Positions 1 to 9,300 of a stretch of DNA of 64,000 nt are shown one piece after another. The stretch's first letter is position 1. Each line of letters begins with the position of its first letter. The stretch is taken from the NCBI GenBank assembly GCA_902797965.1, contig CADBUY010000006.1:1-64000 (forward strand). Direction: 5' to 3'. Under the pieces are notes generated by a model. It had not been told where the DNA came from and did not search any database. It saw nothing but the letters and a program-made list of their open reading frames with translations. The position numbers were made by a program, and so were the translations under genes. Source of the DNA: an uncultured bacterium (lineage in GTDB: Bacteria; Cyanobacteriota; Vampirovibrionia; Gastranaerophilales; Gastranaerophilaceae).

Positions 1-240
1 GATGTGGTGAGGTTTATTCTTTCCCTCCCTTTTGGGACTCTGCCGAAAGAAAGGTGACTAAATGTCACGTTTCTTGAGAGGTAGGTTAGGGTGGGGGATT
101 TTTCCCCTCGCCCTTGAGGGGGGAGGGATTAGGGGTGAGGTAATGGTTAAATATCCCCCTCTTAAATTCTCCCCCGAGGGAAGAACATAGGTCTGTTTTA
201 GAAGAGTAGGTCAGGCACTGCCTGACAACATTAATATCGA
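1..240. repeat. Modular intergenic repeat block
   Basis: Downstream of tsaD and non-coding. It joins several modules seen elsewhere in the window: a hairpin element (36-97) with GTGAC/GTCAC arms that recurs near 11080, 27090, 33728 and 35927; C-rich/G-rich palindromic arms (CCCTCGCCC.../...GAGGGGGGAGGG); a module with TTAAATATCCCCCTC that recurs near 10637, 14920 and 36009; and a perfect palindrome GTCAGGCA-C-TGCCTGAC at 210-226. No reading frame here looks real. Confidence 0.8.
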
Positions 241-248
241 GCAATTTA

Positions 249-938
249 TTATTTAACTCTCGAAAACACCTCAACATCAATGTTATCGAATGTATTCTCA
301 AAAAAGTATGCGGCTGAAGCAACCATAGAAGCATTATCCGTACAGTATTTCATAGCCGGTGCGTAGACTTTGTATCCTAAATCGGACAGGCTGAATATTT
401 TTTTACGAATTTCACTGTTTGCTGCAACTCCGCCTGCTAAAACTACTTGGTTAAATCCTGTTTGTTCAAGTGCGTGTTTAACTTTTTTATAGAGAGTTGA
501 AGAAACGCATTCCTGAAAACTTGCGCAAATATCATTCAAAGGCAGGGGTAAATTCTTATCGGTAAATGATTTTACCAGCCTAAGAGATGCGGTTTTTAGT
601 CCTGAAAAACTGAAATCGTACTCACCGACTTTTGCTTCAGGTAATTTAAATGCGAACGGATTACCCTCTTGAGCAAGTTTATCTAACTTTGGTCCTCCTG
701 GATACGGCAAACCTATTAAACGAGCGACTTTGTCATACGCTTCACCTACAGCATCATCAATTGTTTCACCAATTATCTGCATATCAGAGTATGAGTTAAC
801 CTTAATAATTTGCGTATGACCACCGCTTACTAAAAGCGCAATAAACGGAGGTTCAAGGTCTGTATCAATAAAGTTAGCAGCAAGGTGAGCGTTTAAGTGA
901 TTAATCCCGATAAACGGTTTATCGAGTTTTAGCTGCAT
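249..938 (-). CDS. tsaD: TsaD, C-terminal part (frameshifted gene)
   Basis: C-terminal two thirds of the tRNA N6-threonylcarbamoyladenosine (t6A37) transferase TsaD/Kae1, an ASKHA-fold protein that transfers the threonylcarbamoyl group to ANN-decoding tRNAs. The frame carries the family motifs [10 protein letters not shown] (metal-binding histidines), [10 protein letters not shown] and [12 protein letters not shown], and has a normal C terminus. It is in a different frame from the N-terminal piece (919-1281). At the junction the N-terminal frame reads ...GLNAAKT then stops, while this frame resumes at [10 protein letters not shown]; about four to five residues normally lying between these are missing. 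This fits a small deletion that shifts the frame (roughly 11 or 14 bases). Because tsaD is nearly universally essential, an assembly or sequencing error is as likely as a real lesion. The apparent ATG at 936-938 is probably not a native start. Confidence 0.85.
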   Translation of the reverse strand: MQLKLDKPFIGINHLNAHLAANFIDTDLEPPFIALLVSGGHTQIIKVNSYSDMQIIGETIDDAVGEAYDKVARLIGLPYPGGPKLDKLAQEGNPFAFKLPEAKVGEYDFSFSGLKTASLRLVKSFTDKNLPLPLNDICASFQECVSSTLYKKVKHALEQTGFNQVVLAGGVAANSEIRKKIFSLSDLGYKVYAPAMKYCTDNASMVASAAYFFENTFDNIDVEVFSRVK

Positions 939-1281
939 TAAGCCCGACTAAAAGACAACCGACAAGCCCCGGTCCTACAGTTCCCGCAAAAGCACTAATT
1001 TTGTCCCTTTCATTTACCCCCACACCTGCTTGCTTAAAGGCTTCATCTATAACAACATTAATTGCTTCCAAGTGTTCTCTTGCCGCAATCTCAGGAATTA
1101 CGCCGCCGTATTCCTCGTGGATTTTTATTTGAGAAGCTACAACGTTTGATATAACTTCTCTTCCGCCTTTTACTATTGCACAAGCCGTTTCATCACAACT
1201 CGATTCAATCGCCATAATTAGCGAATTATTATCAATTGTAACAGGCTTATTACTAAATAATGTATTTTTTACCTTGCTCAT
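919..1281 (-). CDS. tsaD: TsaD, N-terminal part (frameshifted gene)
   Basis: N-terminal third of TsaD. The phosphate-binding start [15 protein letters not shown], the segment [15 protein letters not shown] (family HxxxxP-type region) and [16 protein letters not shown] are all present, after which the frame ends in TAA at 919-921. Two starts are possible: ATG at 1281, giving a 22-residue extension, or ATG at 1215, matching the usual family start. Neither has a clear Shine-Dalgarno sequence. A TATAAT-like hexamer lies just upstream of 1281, which would make the longer form nearly leaderless, so the 1215 start is attractive. The segment contains one copy of the octamer GGGGTAAA (1013-1020), encoding Gly-Val-Asn in a loop where TsaD proteins vary. 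Confidence 0.85.
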   Translation of the reverse strand: MSKVKNTLFSNKPVTIDNNSLIMAIESSCDETACAIVKGGREVISNVVASQIKIHEEYGGVIPEIAAREHLEAINVVIDEAFKQAGVGVNERDKISAFAGTVGPGLVGCLLVGLNAAKTR

Positions 1282-1305
1282 AAAAATATTATAATACAAA
1301 TACTG

Positions 1306-1785
1306 TTACTCGGTATTTATTAGTTTATTTTTTTCTCTGTGTTTCATTATTTTTTCATAAAATTCAGGCTGTGTTTGTTTAACAATGTCGCTAAAATTTA
1401 CAGGAGGCTCATCTTTTTTATTGAATAATTCAGTTTTAACTTTTGGTTTAAATAGTGAAAATAACGATTTTGCAGGAGTGGAATCGGAAACTTTTTTAGT
1501 TTCATTATCATCTTTACTCTTATTTAAAGGAGGGCGTCCTCCCTTTTTGCCGTTTTGACTCATTTTTTCACGTTTTTCTTCATATTTTTCGGCATTACGG
1601 TCAAGCATTTGCCTTATTGTAATAAATGCCATTTTACTCATACCCGTAAACTCAGGAAGTATACCTGTTTTAACATAATCAAAAATACCTTTAATAAGCT
1701 CTCCTGCCTGTTCGTTAGAGAGTTCCTGAAATAGTTCTATCTGTTCTGTATACAATATAAAGCTGTCTTTCGTGTTGTTGGTCAT
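1306..1785 (-). CDS. DUF6291-like protein
   Basis: 159 aa, starting at an ATG preceded by GGAG (around 1790); the frame runs further upstream but without a ribosome site. The N-terminal half reads KDSFILYTEQIELFQELSNE, followed by a short stretch with QAGELIKGIFDYVKTG and a helix with MAFITIRQMLDRNAEKYEEK, ending in a GKKGGRPP linker. This matches the layout of DUF6291 proteins, common in phages and phage-derived islands next to replication genes, where the basic GKKGGRP tail is typical. The C-terminal half is charged and low in complexity. No other phage gene is nearby, so this is a solitary or domesticated copy. Function unknown. Confidence 0.6.
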   Translation of the reverse strand: MTNNTKDSFILYTEQIELFQELSNEQAGELIKGIFDYVKTGILPEFTGMSKMAFITIRQMLDRNAEKYEEKREKMSQNGKKGGRPPLNKSKDDNETKKVSDSTPAKSLFSLFKPKVKTELFNKKDEPPVNFSDIVKQTQPEFYEKIMKHREKNKLINTE

Positions 1786-2050
1786 AATTCTCCTCAAGTC
1801 TTTTGTGATAGTTGTACTTACGTTTGCGCGCGGGGCGGAAAACCTGCTTTTGATTTTAAAATACAAGGTCAGCAAACTATTTGTATTATACACTTTTAGT
1901 GATTTTCACCCTTAATTGTTAAGAAAAATTTACATCTTAACCCAGAGTTCAATAGAATTAGGGTTTATCTCTCTATCTCTTATCCTCAAATCAAGCTGTC
2001 AAGCTAATTTAAAGTTGTTATTAAAAAATATTCTCTACATTTTTAGAGAG

Positions 2051-2106
2051 AACATTAACATTAACATTTACATTTACATAAACATATACATTAACATATA
2101 CATATA
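2051..2106. repeat. Degenerate ACATTA/ACATTT/ACATAT tandem repeat
   Basis: About nine hexamer-like units (AACATT, AACATT, TACATT, TACATA and similar) in tandem, in the 460-bp gap between the DUF6291-like gene and obg. Pure A/T/C on the plus strand. The short frame that reads through it encodes only Asn/Ile/Tyr and is not a gene. Confidence 0.7.
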
Positions 2107-2116
2107 GGCTTTTTTT

Positions 2117-2142
2117 GCTTTTTTTAAAAAACCAAAAAAAGC
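2117..2142. terminator. Weak A/T hairpin, possible terminator
   Basis: Inverted repeat GCTTTTTTT / AAAAAAAGC with an 8-nt loop, T-rich on both sides. It has only two G-C pairs, so it may be a weak bidirectional terminator or simply A/T-rich sequence in the obg leader region. Confidence 0.3.
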
Positions 2143-2250
2143 AATTGCTTTTTATAATTACCTTAAATTATTATCAATTGTAACGGGTTGCACGCATATA
2201 ATGTATTTTAATTTTTGTTCATAATATCATTATATTAAGGAATTAAAATA

Positions 2251-3543
2251 ATGGTAAAATTTTTAGATAAAGCTAAAATAAGAGTTATCTCAGGTCATGG
2301 CGGAAACGGTATGGTCGCTTGGCGCAGAGAAAAATATGTTGACAAAGGCGGCCCCGCTGGCGGTGACGGCGGCAGAGGCGGTGACATATATTTTGTTGCT
2401 GATGAAAATATGTCAACATTATTAGACTTTAAAATCAAATCCGTTTACAAAGCTAAATCAGGCGAAAATGGCGGTATAAAAGGAATGCATGGTGCAGGTG
2501 CTAAAGATTTATTTATCAGAGTTCCTCTGGGAACAATTGTTAAAGACACAAAAACAGGCAACATTATTGCAGATTTTACCGAAAATGAACAAAAAGTTTT
2601 AATTGCAAAAGGCGGAAGAGGCGGAAGAGGAAATGCTCGTTTTGCTACTGCCCAAAAGAAAGCACCTCAGTTTTGCGAACCCGGAGAACCCGGAATTGAA
2701 AGAATTTTGGAATTAGAACTTAAACTTATAGCGGATGTTGGATTGTTAGGTATGCCTAATGCTGGTAAATCAACATTTATTAGTGCTGTAAGTTCAGCTA
2801 AACCTAAAATTGCTGATTATCCGTTTACGACACTTGTTCCTAATCTTGGAGTTGTTCCTAAATCAGATGGCGGTTCTTATGTTATTGCAGATATCCCCGG
2901 TTTAATTGAGGGGGCGTCTGATGGTGTTGGACTCGGACACGAATTTTTAAGGCATGTTGAAAGATGCAGATTCTTAATTCACATTGTTGATTTGACGGCT
3001 GAAAATCCTGTTGAAAACTATAAGATTATTAATAACGAATTAAAAAAACACTCCGAACATTTGGGAAATCTTTATCAAATCCTTGTTCTTAACAAAATCG
3101 ATTCAGTTCTGAAAGAGGATTTAGATAAGTATATAGAAGAATTTAAGCAATTTAATCCCGATATTTTCCCTATATCTGCGGTAACAAGAGATGGTGTAAA
3201 AGAATTATTGCATTTTGTTGATACTAAAGTTGATGAAATTCCTAAACCTGTATTTGATATACAAATAGAAGAAGATTTAGGCGCCTATGATAATGACGAC
3301 AGTGCATTCGAGATAAATAAAATTGCCAAAGATGCGTTTGTTATTGATGGCGGGAAAATTAACCGTCTTGCTAAAGTTACTGATTCAAGAAACACAGAGC
3401 AAGTAATAAGGCTTCAAAATATTCTGAAGGGTATGGGAGTGTTTGATGAGCTTAAAAAATACGGACTTAAAAACGGTGATGTTGTAATTTTAGGCGGTCT
3501 TGAGTTAGCATATTATGATGACGAGTTCTGGGGTGAGGGGTAA
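2251..3543 (+). CDS. obg: GTPase Obg/CgtA
   Basis: 430 aa, the usual length for Obg, the essential GTPase that binds the 50S subunit and links ribosome maturation to ppGpp. Residues 1-158 form the glycine-rich Obg fold (GGRGGRGNARF near 121). The G domain follows, with G1 GMPNAGKST (167-175), G3 DIPGLIEGA and G4 NKID. The last 90 residues match the OCT C-terminal domain (NRLAKVTDSRNTEQVIRLQN). The start has AAGGAATTAAAATA before ATG. It is the first gene of a plus-strand run obg-tadA-TIGR02757-TPR-pheA. The stop codon is embedded in a GGGGTAAA octamer. Confidence 0.97.
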   Translation: MVKFLDKAKIRVISGHGGNGMVAWRREKYVDKGGPAGGDGGRGGDIYFVADENMSTLLDFKIKSVYKAKSGENGGIKGMHGAGAKDLFIRVPLGTIVKDTKTGNIIADFTENEQKVLIAKGGRGGRGNARFATAQKKAPQFCEPGEPGIERILELELKLIADVGLLGMPNAGKSTFISAVSSAKPKIADYPFTTLVPNLGVVPKSDGGSYVIADIPGLIEGASDGVGLGHEFLRHVERCRFLIHIVDLTAENPVENYKIINNELKKHSEHLGNLYQILVLNKIDSVLKEDLDKYIEEFKQFNPDIFPISAVTRDGVKELLHFVDTKVDEIPKPVFDIQIEEDLGAYDNDDSAFEINKIAKDAFVIDGGKINRLAKVTDSRNTEQVIRLQNILKGMGVFDELKKYGLKNGDVVILGGLELAYYDDEFWGEG

Positions 3544-3578
3544 ATATCAGGAGTAAATTTTAGGGGTAAATATTCTTT

Positions 3579-3998
3579 ATGCTTGATGCAATAAATGAAG
3601 CAAAAAAATGTAATATTGATGTGCCGATTGGCTGTATTATAAAGCATAACGGCGATATTATTGCATCTGCTCACAATCTAAGAGAAAAAAATAATGATAT
3701 TACCGCTCATGCTGAACTTCTTGCAATACAAAAAGCTCAACAAATTCTAAAATCTTCGAGACTTACAGATTCTGAGATGTATGTAACGCTTGAGCCTTGT
3801 CCAATGTGCGCCTGGGCAATAATTCAATCAGGAATAAAAGCATTATATTTTGGCTCTTATAACACGCAATATGGCGCAATGGGGAGTGTTTTAAATCTTC
3901 CTGAACTTGCAAATTCTAAAATTAAAGTCTATGGTGGAATTGAAGAAGAGAAATGTAATATATTATTAGAAGAATTTTGGAGTAAAGTCAGAAAATGA
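3579..3998 (+). CDS. tadA: tRNA-specific adenosine deaminase TadA
   Basis: 139 aa zinc deaminase that converts A34 to inosine in tRNA-Arg(ACG). The zinc and catalytic residues are visible: H44-A-E46 and P-C74-P-M-C77. The N terminus starts right at the first helix (MLDAINEAKK), slightly shorter than most family members. In-frame upstream codons are ATA-TTC-TTT after a stop, so no longer ATG form exists. An AGGGG ribosome site lies 12 nt upstream, inside a GGGGTAAA octamer (3563-3570). The stop overlaps the next gene by 4 bp (ATGA). Confidence 0.93.
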   Translation: MLDAINEAKKCNIDVPIGCIIKHNGDIIASAHNLREKNNDITAHAELLAIQKAQQILKSSRLTDSEMYVTLEPCPMCAWAIIQSGIKALYFGSYNTQYGAMGSVLNLPELANSKIKVYGGIEEEKCNILLEEFWSKVRK

Positions 3999-4765
3999 TT
4001 ACAAAATCTGAATTAGATAGTTTAGCCGAAAAGTATGAAACGCAAGATTTTATAAAAGATGACCCTGTTCAGTTTATTCATCGTTTTAAAGATAAAGAGG
4101 ACATTGAGCTTGCAGGATTTATTGCTTCGCTATTTGCTTATGGTAATAGAAAAATGTTTATTGCAAAACTAAATAATCTATTTAATCGTGCAGACAATGA
4201 TATATCTAATTATATTAAAAACGGTGATTTTACCGGCTTAAAAGGCATTGAATACCGCTTTTCAAAAGACTATGACATTATTCCTGTATTCAAAATATTA
4301 AATACATTATACAAAGAGTCAAAAGGCTTGGAAGAGTTGTTTTCATATTCATTTACCCCTGATAGAGGTGAAAAGTATGATGAATTTTTGCAGGGTGCTA
4401 TTGATTATTTTTATGCACGCGCGCCAAAAGAAGCAAAGCAGGGATTTTATCACATGCTGCCAAATCCAAAAAATGACGGTGCAATGAAACGAATGAATAT
4501 GTTTCTTCGCTGGATGGTCAGAAAATCGCCTGTAGATGTTGGTATTTGGTCATTTATGAAGCCTTGTGACTTATATATTCCGCTTGATGTTCATGTTGCC
4601 AGACAATCAAGAGAAATGGGTTTGCTAACCAGAAAAAGTAATGATTATCAGGCTGTAAGAGAGTTAACTTTTAAATTAAAAGAATTTTGCAAAGAAGATC
4701 CTGTAAAATATGATTTCGCAATGTTTGCTTTTGGTGTAGAATCTAAAATGAGAGTTAACAAATAA
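3995..4765 (+). CDS. TIGR02757 family (DUF2400) protein
   Basis: 256 aa, overlapping tadA by 4 bp and so probably translationally coupled. It has the family's conserved blocks: DPVQFIHRF near the N terminus, ELAGFIASLFAYGNRKMFIAKL, KRMNMFLRWMVRKSPVDVGIW, PLDVHVARQSREMGLLTRKSNDY and a C-terminal KYDFAMFAFG. The helix pattern resembles the helix-hairpin-helix/DNA glycosylase-like fold proposed for the family, but no activity is established. It carries one TTTACCCC octamer in the coding sense. Confidence 0.88.
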   Translation: MITKSELDSLAEKYETQDFIKDDPVQFIHRFKDKEDIELAGFIASLFAYGNRKMFIAKLNNLFNRADNDISNYIKNGDFTGLKGIEYRFSKDYDIIPVFKILNTLYKESKGLEELFSYSFTPDRGEKYDEFLQGAIDYFYARAPKEAKQGFYHMLPNPKNDGAMKRMNMFLRWMVRKSPVDVGIWSFMKPCDLYIPLDVHVARQSREMGLLTRKSNDYQAVRELTFKLKEFCKEDPVKYDFAMFAFGVESKMRVNK

Positions 4766-4782
4766 CATAATTTGGAGAATTT

Positions 4783-5472
4783 ATGAATAATACATTTGAT
4801 TTTAATTCAAAAAAATACATGATTTTATTAGGTTTAATTTGCTTAGTTTTTGCAATATTTATTATAAAAGCTTTTGACTATCTTCCGGACAATGATGTTG
4901 ATACTAATGATACTGAAGTAGAAAATATTAATACACCAGCTTCTAATACAAATACAACACCTGTTACTATAAATGAAAAACAGCAAAAAGTACAAAAAAG
5001 CGGTGTGTTATACAGAAGCTCTGATAGTTATGATAATGAGCAGTCAAATCAAAATTATTCGCAAATAGATGAAATTGATGCGCCTTTAGGAGTAGGAGAA
5101 GATACAATACCAAATTCGAATATTGAAAATCAGAATACACAACTTTCTCCTGACCTAATTGCTATGCAATCTGTAATCAAAGCAAAGGACTTAGCTTCAA
5201 ACGGAAATGACACAGCTGCACTTGAAGAATATAAAAAAGCGCTCAACAATGCCGCTAATAACCAGATTAAGGCTGACGCTTATGAGGGTATTTCTATTAT
5301 TTATGCAAAAAATAAAAAATACGGAACGGCTCTTTCTTTTGCTTCAAAAGCGTACGGAACGGCTCCGTCTTATACAAGAGAATTATTGATAGCAAAGATT
5401 TATTATTCTGCAGGTCAAACTGATACCGCAATATCAAGAATTAATGATATTCTTAAAAAAGGTTTTAATTAA
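4783..5472 (+). CDS. Membrane-anchored TPR protein
   Basis: 229 aa, preceded by GGAG. One hydrophobic segment at about residues 12-31 (MILLGLICLVFAIFIIKAF) acts as signal anchor. A polar Asn/Thr/Gln-rich linker of about 100 residues follows, then two to three TPR-like helical pairs from about residue 130 (AKDLASNGNDTAALEEYKKAL; SIIYAKNKKYGTALSFASKA; IAKIYYSAGQTDTAISRIND). This suggests a periplasm-facing protein-interaction module. It sits between the TIGR02757 gene and pheA. Specific role unknown. Confidence 0.75.
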   Translation: MNNTFDFNSKKYMILLGLICLVFAIFIIKAFDYLPDNDVDTNDTEVENINTPASNTNTTPVTINEKQQKVQKSGVLYRSSDSYDNEQSNQNYSQIDEIDAPLGVGEDTIPNSNIENQNTQLSPDLIAMQSVIKAKDLASNGNDTAALEEYKKALNNAANNQIKADAYEGISIIYAKNKKYGTALSFASKAYGTAPSYTRELLIAKIYYSAGQTDTAISRINDILKKGFN

Positions 5473-5487
5473 TATAGAGGAACATAT

Positions 5488-6354
5488 ATGGAACAAGAAA
5501 TTTTAGATGTATCAAAAGTCAGAAAATTATTATTTTTAGGGCCGAATGGTTCCTATAGTGATTTTGCGAAAGATAAGTTTATTGATGCATTTAAGTTTAA
5601 TTGCGTAAGTACCAATCTAAAGTCAATTTCTTCTGTAATCAAAGCCTTAAAGGATGAAAATTCGGAAGATATTATTGCTGTTATTCCTATAGAGAATTCA
5701 ATAGAAGGTATCGTTCGTGAAACGTTAGATAATTTATCTTCTCTAAAGAAAGAGGGAATAAAAATAATATCAGAAACGACTATGAACGTAGAACACGCGT
5801 TAGTCGGTTATGGCAAAATGAAAGATATTAAAGTAATTCGCTCACATCCGCAAGCATTAGCACAATGTAAACAGTTCATTAATGCTAATTTCCCCGATAC
5901 GTTAATTGAAGAAGCTACGTTATCAACATCAGCCGGTATAAAATCATTGTCAGAAAATGATAAATCAATTGCTGCTATCGGTAGTGTCGAATGCGCTCGT
6001 ATGTATAATGCGCCGATAATTAAAACAAATATTAATGATGAAGCGAATAATAAAACAAGATTTATTTTACTCGGGAAATATCTTGCTCCTCAAACAGGTA
6101 AGGATAAAACAAGTATTACTTTTTCTACCGAAAATAAAGCAGGTGCGCTAAGTAAAATACTTACAATACTGGATTCGTATAATATTAATATGTCTTATAT
6201 AGATTCTCGCCCATCTAAGAAAGAATTGGGTGAATATGTATTCTATATTGATTTTGAAGGACATATTCAAGATGAAAAAGTACAAATGGCATTTGCAGAT
6301 ATTAAACCGTTAGTTAAAATGTTTTATGTAATAGGTTCATATAGCGCTGTTTAA
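5488..6354 (+). CDS. pheA: Prephenate dehydratase
   Basis: 288 aa, monofunctional (no chorismate mutase domain); converts prephenate to phenylpyruvate in phenylalanine synthesis. The catalytic domain begins at LFLGPNGSYSDFAKDKF and includes IPIENSIEGIVRETLDNL and the NNKTRFILLGK motif whose Thr-Arg-Phe is catalytic. A C-terminal ACT domain (SITFSTENKAGALSKILTIL then ESRP-like DSRPSKK) would bind phenylalanine for feedback control. Start preceded by AGAGGA. The stop TAA interlocks with the dnaE stop on the other strand (TTAA at 6351-6354). Confidence 0.95.
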   Translation: MEQEILDVSKVRKLLFLGPNGSYSDFAKDKFIDAFKFNCVSTNLKSISSVIKALKDENSEDIIAVIPIENSIEGIVRETLDNLSSLKKEGIKIISETTMNVEHALVGYGKMKDIKVIRSHPQALAQCKQFINANFPDTLIEEATLSTSAGIKSLSENDKSIAAIGSVECARMYNAPIIKTNINDEANNKTRFILLGKYLAPQTGKDKTSITFSTENKAGALSKILTILDSYNINMSYIDSRPSKKELGEYVFYIDFEGHIQDEKVQMAFADIKPLVKMFYVIGSYSAV

Positions 6355-9300
6355 GCATTTGCTGTTTCAAGCGGCTGGTCGAGTGAACGAATTGATATAT
6401 CAACTTCGTTAGGGAATACGCTTTCCATGTGATGAACAAAGTCGTTGGTTGAACTAACCCAGAATATAGGCGAAGTCAGAATTCTTGTACTATACCCGTT
6501 AACAGGCGGCAACTTAAACATTACAGGGTCATCACCATGGTGTTTTGCCAGAATGTTCTTTATTCCGCATAACTCTTCATATTTTACGTCTCTTTTTAGG
6601 CTGACAGTAACAATATTAGAATTATCGACAGATTTAACAGAGTCTATTAAAACGGATATTGAGTCTTCGCCTCTGTGTTGAACTTTTCCCGTAATAATAA
6701 CTTTTTCATCCTGAACCAAAATTTCACCATACTCCTGAAGTTTCTTGTGGAAACAAACACAATCGACTTTACCTGTTAAATCTTCCAGCGTAATAAAACG
6801 CAGGAATTTAGACGGATCTTTCTTGGTAGGAATTTGTCTTGTGGCTGTAATTAATCCGCAGATTGTAACTTCCGCTTCTTCTTTTTGTTCTGCAAGTTCA
6901 GATATATTATGCGTTTTGAGGAACTGCATCTTATCTCTTATTGAAAACAGAGGGTGTGATGTAACGTAAAATCCTAAAAACTCTTTCTCAAGAAGCTGAA
7001 TTTCTTTATCAGTATATTCTTCATCACTTCCATGAAGCTGATACTGAGCGTTAGCAAATCCATCATCTTCTCCTAATGCTGAAAATAAGCTGACTTGTCC
7101 CATAGCTTTATCTTTAGCTTCTTTAGAAGTTACATCCAAAATATACTCAATATTTTCGAATAATTGTTTTCTGCTTTTTTCAATATTTGAAAATGCGCCC
7201 GACTTAATTAACCCCTCTAACGACTTTTTATTAACATATTTGGCATCTACTCTCTTGCAGAAATCAAATATATTTTTAAATTCGCCGTTTTCTTCTCTTT
7301 CTTTAATAATAGCTTCAACAACAGGAGCGCCTACACCTTTTATTGCTGCCATACCAAAACGAATGTCATTACCGTCAGGAGCGTACTCAAGATATGATTT
7401 ATTAATATCCGGTGCAAGAACTTTGCTGCCATACTTTTGCGCTTCCTCGATATATAATTGGGTTTGGTCTTTGTTATCAGAAACACTTGAAAGCAGAGCT
7501 GAGAAATATTCAACAGGATAATGGCATTTTAAGTATGCAGTTTGATAAGCTACAAATGCGTACGCTGCTGAGTGCGACCTGTTAAAACAGTATGAAGCAA
7601 ACGCAAGAATTTGGTTAAATAATTTCTCTGCATCTTCCTTTTTCATATCGTGTTTAGCGGATGCTTCAATAAATTTGCCTCTTTGCTCTTCCATTGTTTT
7701 AAGGTCTTTTTTACCCATCATACGTCTGACCTGATCTGCTTGACCCAGAGAATAATCGGCAAGAACCTGGAACACCTGCATAATTTGTTCCTGATAAACA
7801 ATCGTTCCATAAGTATCTTTTAACACAGGTTCAAGTAACGGATGAGCATAAGTAATTTTTTGCAACCCATGTTTTCTGGCAACGAAGTCATCAACCATTC
7901 CTGAACCCAAAGGCCCCGGACGGAAAAGAGCTACAAGAGCGCCCAAATCTTCAAATACGTCAGGTTTAAGCCGCTTAACCAAGTTCATCATACCTTGTGA
8001 TTCAAGCTGGAATACGCCAATTGTTTCACCTTTTACAAGCATGTCGTATGTTGGCTTATCATCAAGCGGTATGTGATTAATGTCTACATCTATTCCGCGG
8101 TAATGTTTTATCATTTTAACCGTTTTTGTAATCATTGTAAGGTTTCTTAAACCCAAGAAGTCCATTTTCAAAAGGTCTAAAACCTCTGTTGCTTCGTGTT
8201 TCGGATACCCTGTTTGAACAATACCGTCTTTTGACGGCTGAACAGGTAAAATTGTGTCTAAAGGCGCGTGAGATATGATTACACCTGCTGCATGAGTACC
8301 TGTTCCGCATTTTAACCCCTCAATAGCAATTGCCATATCAACCCAGCGTTTAAAACTAATTACTTTACCTGTATCAGGGTTCGTTATTTGAAAATCTTCT
8401 TCATATAACTGCTTAAATTCGGAATTTCCCTCAGTATTAATAATATCTTTTAACCATTCAGCTTTTTCAAAAGTAGCTTTTGCTACATCAAGAGCCGGTT
8501 CAATTAATCCTGTTAATCTGTTACTTTCAGCAAACGGTACTTGGAGAACTCTGCCTACACCTTTAAATGCTGCTTTAGGTGCATAAGTTGAAAAAGTAAT
8601 AATTTGGCAGACTTTATCCTCACCGTATTTTTGAGTAACATAGTCAATAACATCACCACGTTTTTCAATACAAAAGTCGATATCAATATCAGGCATTGTA
8701 AAACGCTCAGGGTTTAAAAATCTTTCAAACAAGAGTTTGTGATAAATAGGGTCAATATCTGTAATCTCTAATGCATACGCAACTACAGAACCCGCAGCAG
8801 AACCTCTGCCCGGACCTACGGGAATATCATGAGTTTTAGCGAAGTGAATAAAGTCCCAGGTTATCATAAAGTATGCAGGGAACCCCATTTGGTTAATAAC
8901 ACCAAGTTCATATTTTGCACGCTCTATGATAGATTCGGGAACAGGGTCTCCATATCTCTTTTTAAGCCCTTCCATTACTATATGCTCAAGGTAATTTTCT
9001 ATTCCCTGAATATATTTTGCTTCTTCTAAAACATCTTCCCTTTTATCGGTTTTATTTTTCTTTTTAAGTCTTTCTATGATTTTTTCATCAACGTCATCTG
9101 ACGTATAAATAAATTCATCAGGAACATCATAATGCGGAAGCGGTGCGTTATGAAGCTCAATCTCAACGTGGCATTTGTTACATACTTCTTCTGTGTTTGC
9201 ACAGCACTCTTCAAAAGTTTCATCATCCATCCAGGAGAATGCCTGACGCATTTCTTCTTTTGATTTTACATAGAATTCATTATTGGGGAATGAAAAACGC

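Noticed and set aside
1916-2107. Plus-strand 63-aa reading frame
   Set aside because: The second half is translated hexamer repeat (Asn/Ile/Tyr only) and there is no ribosome site.
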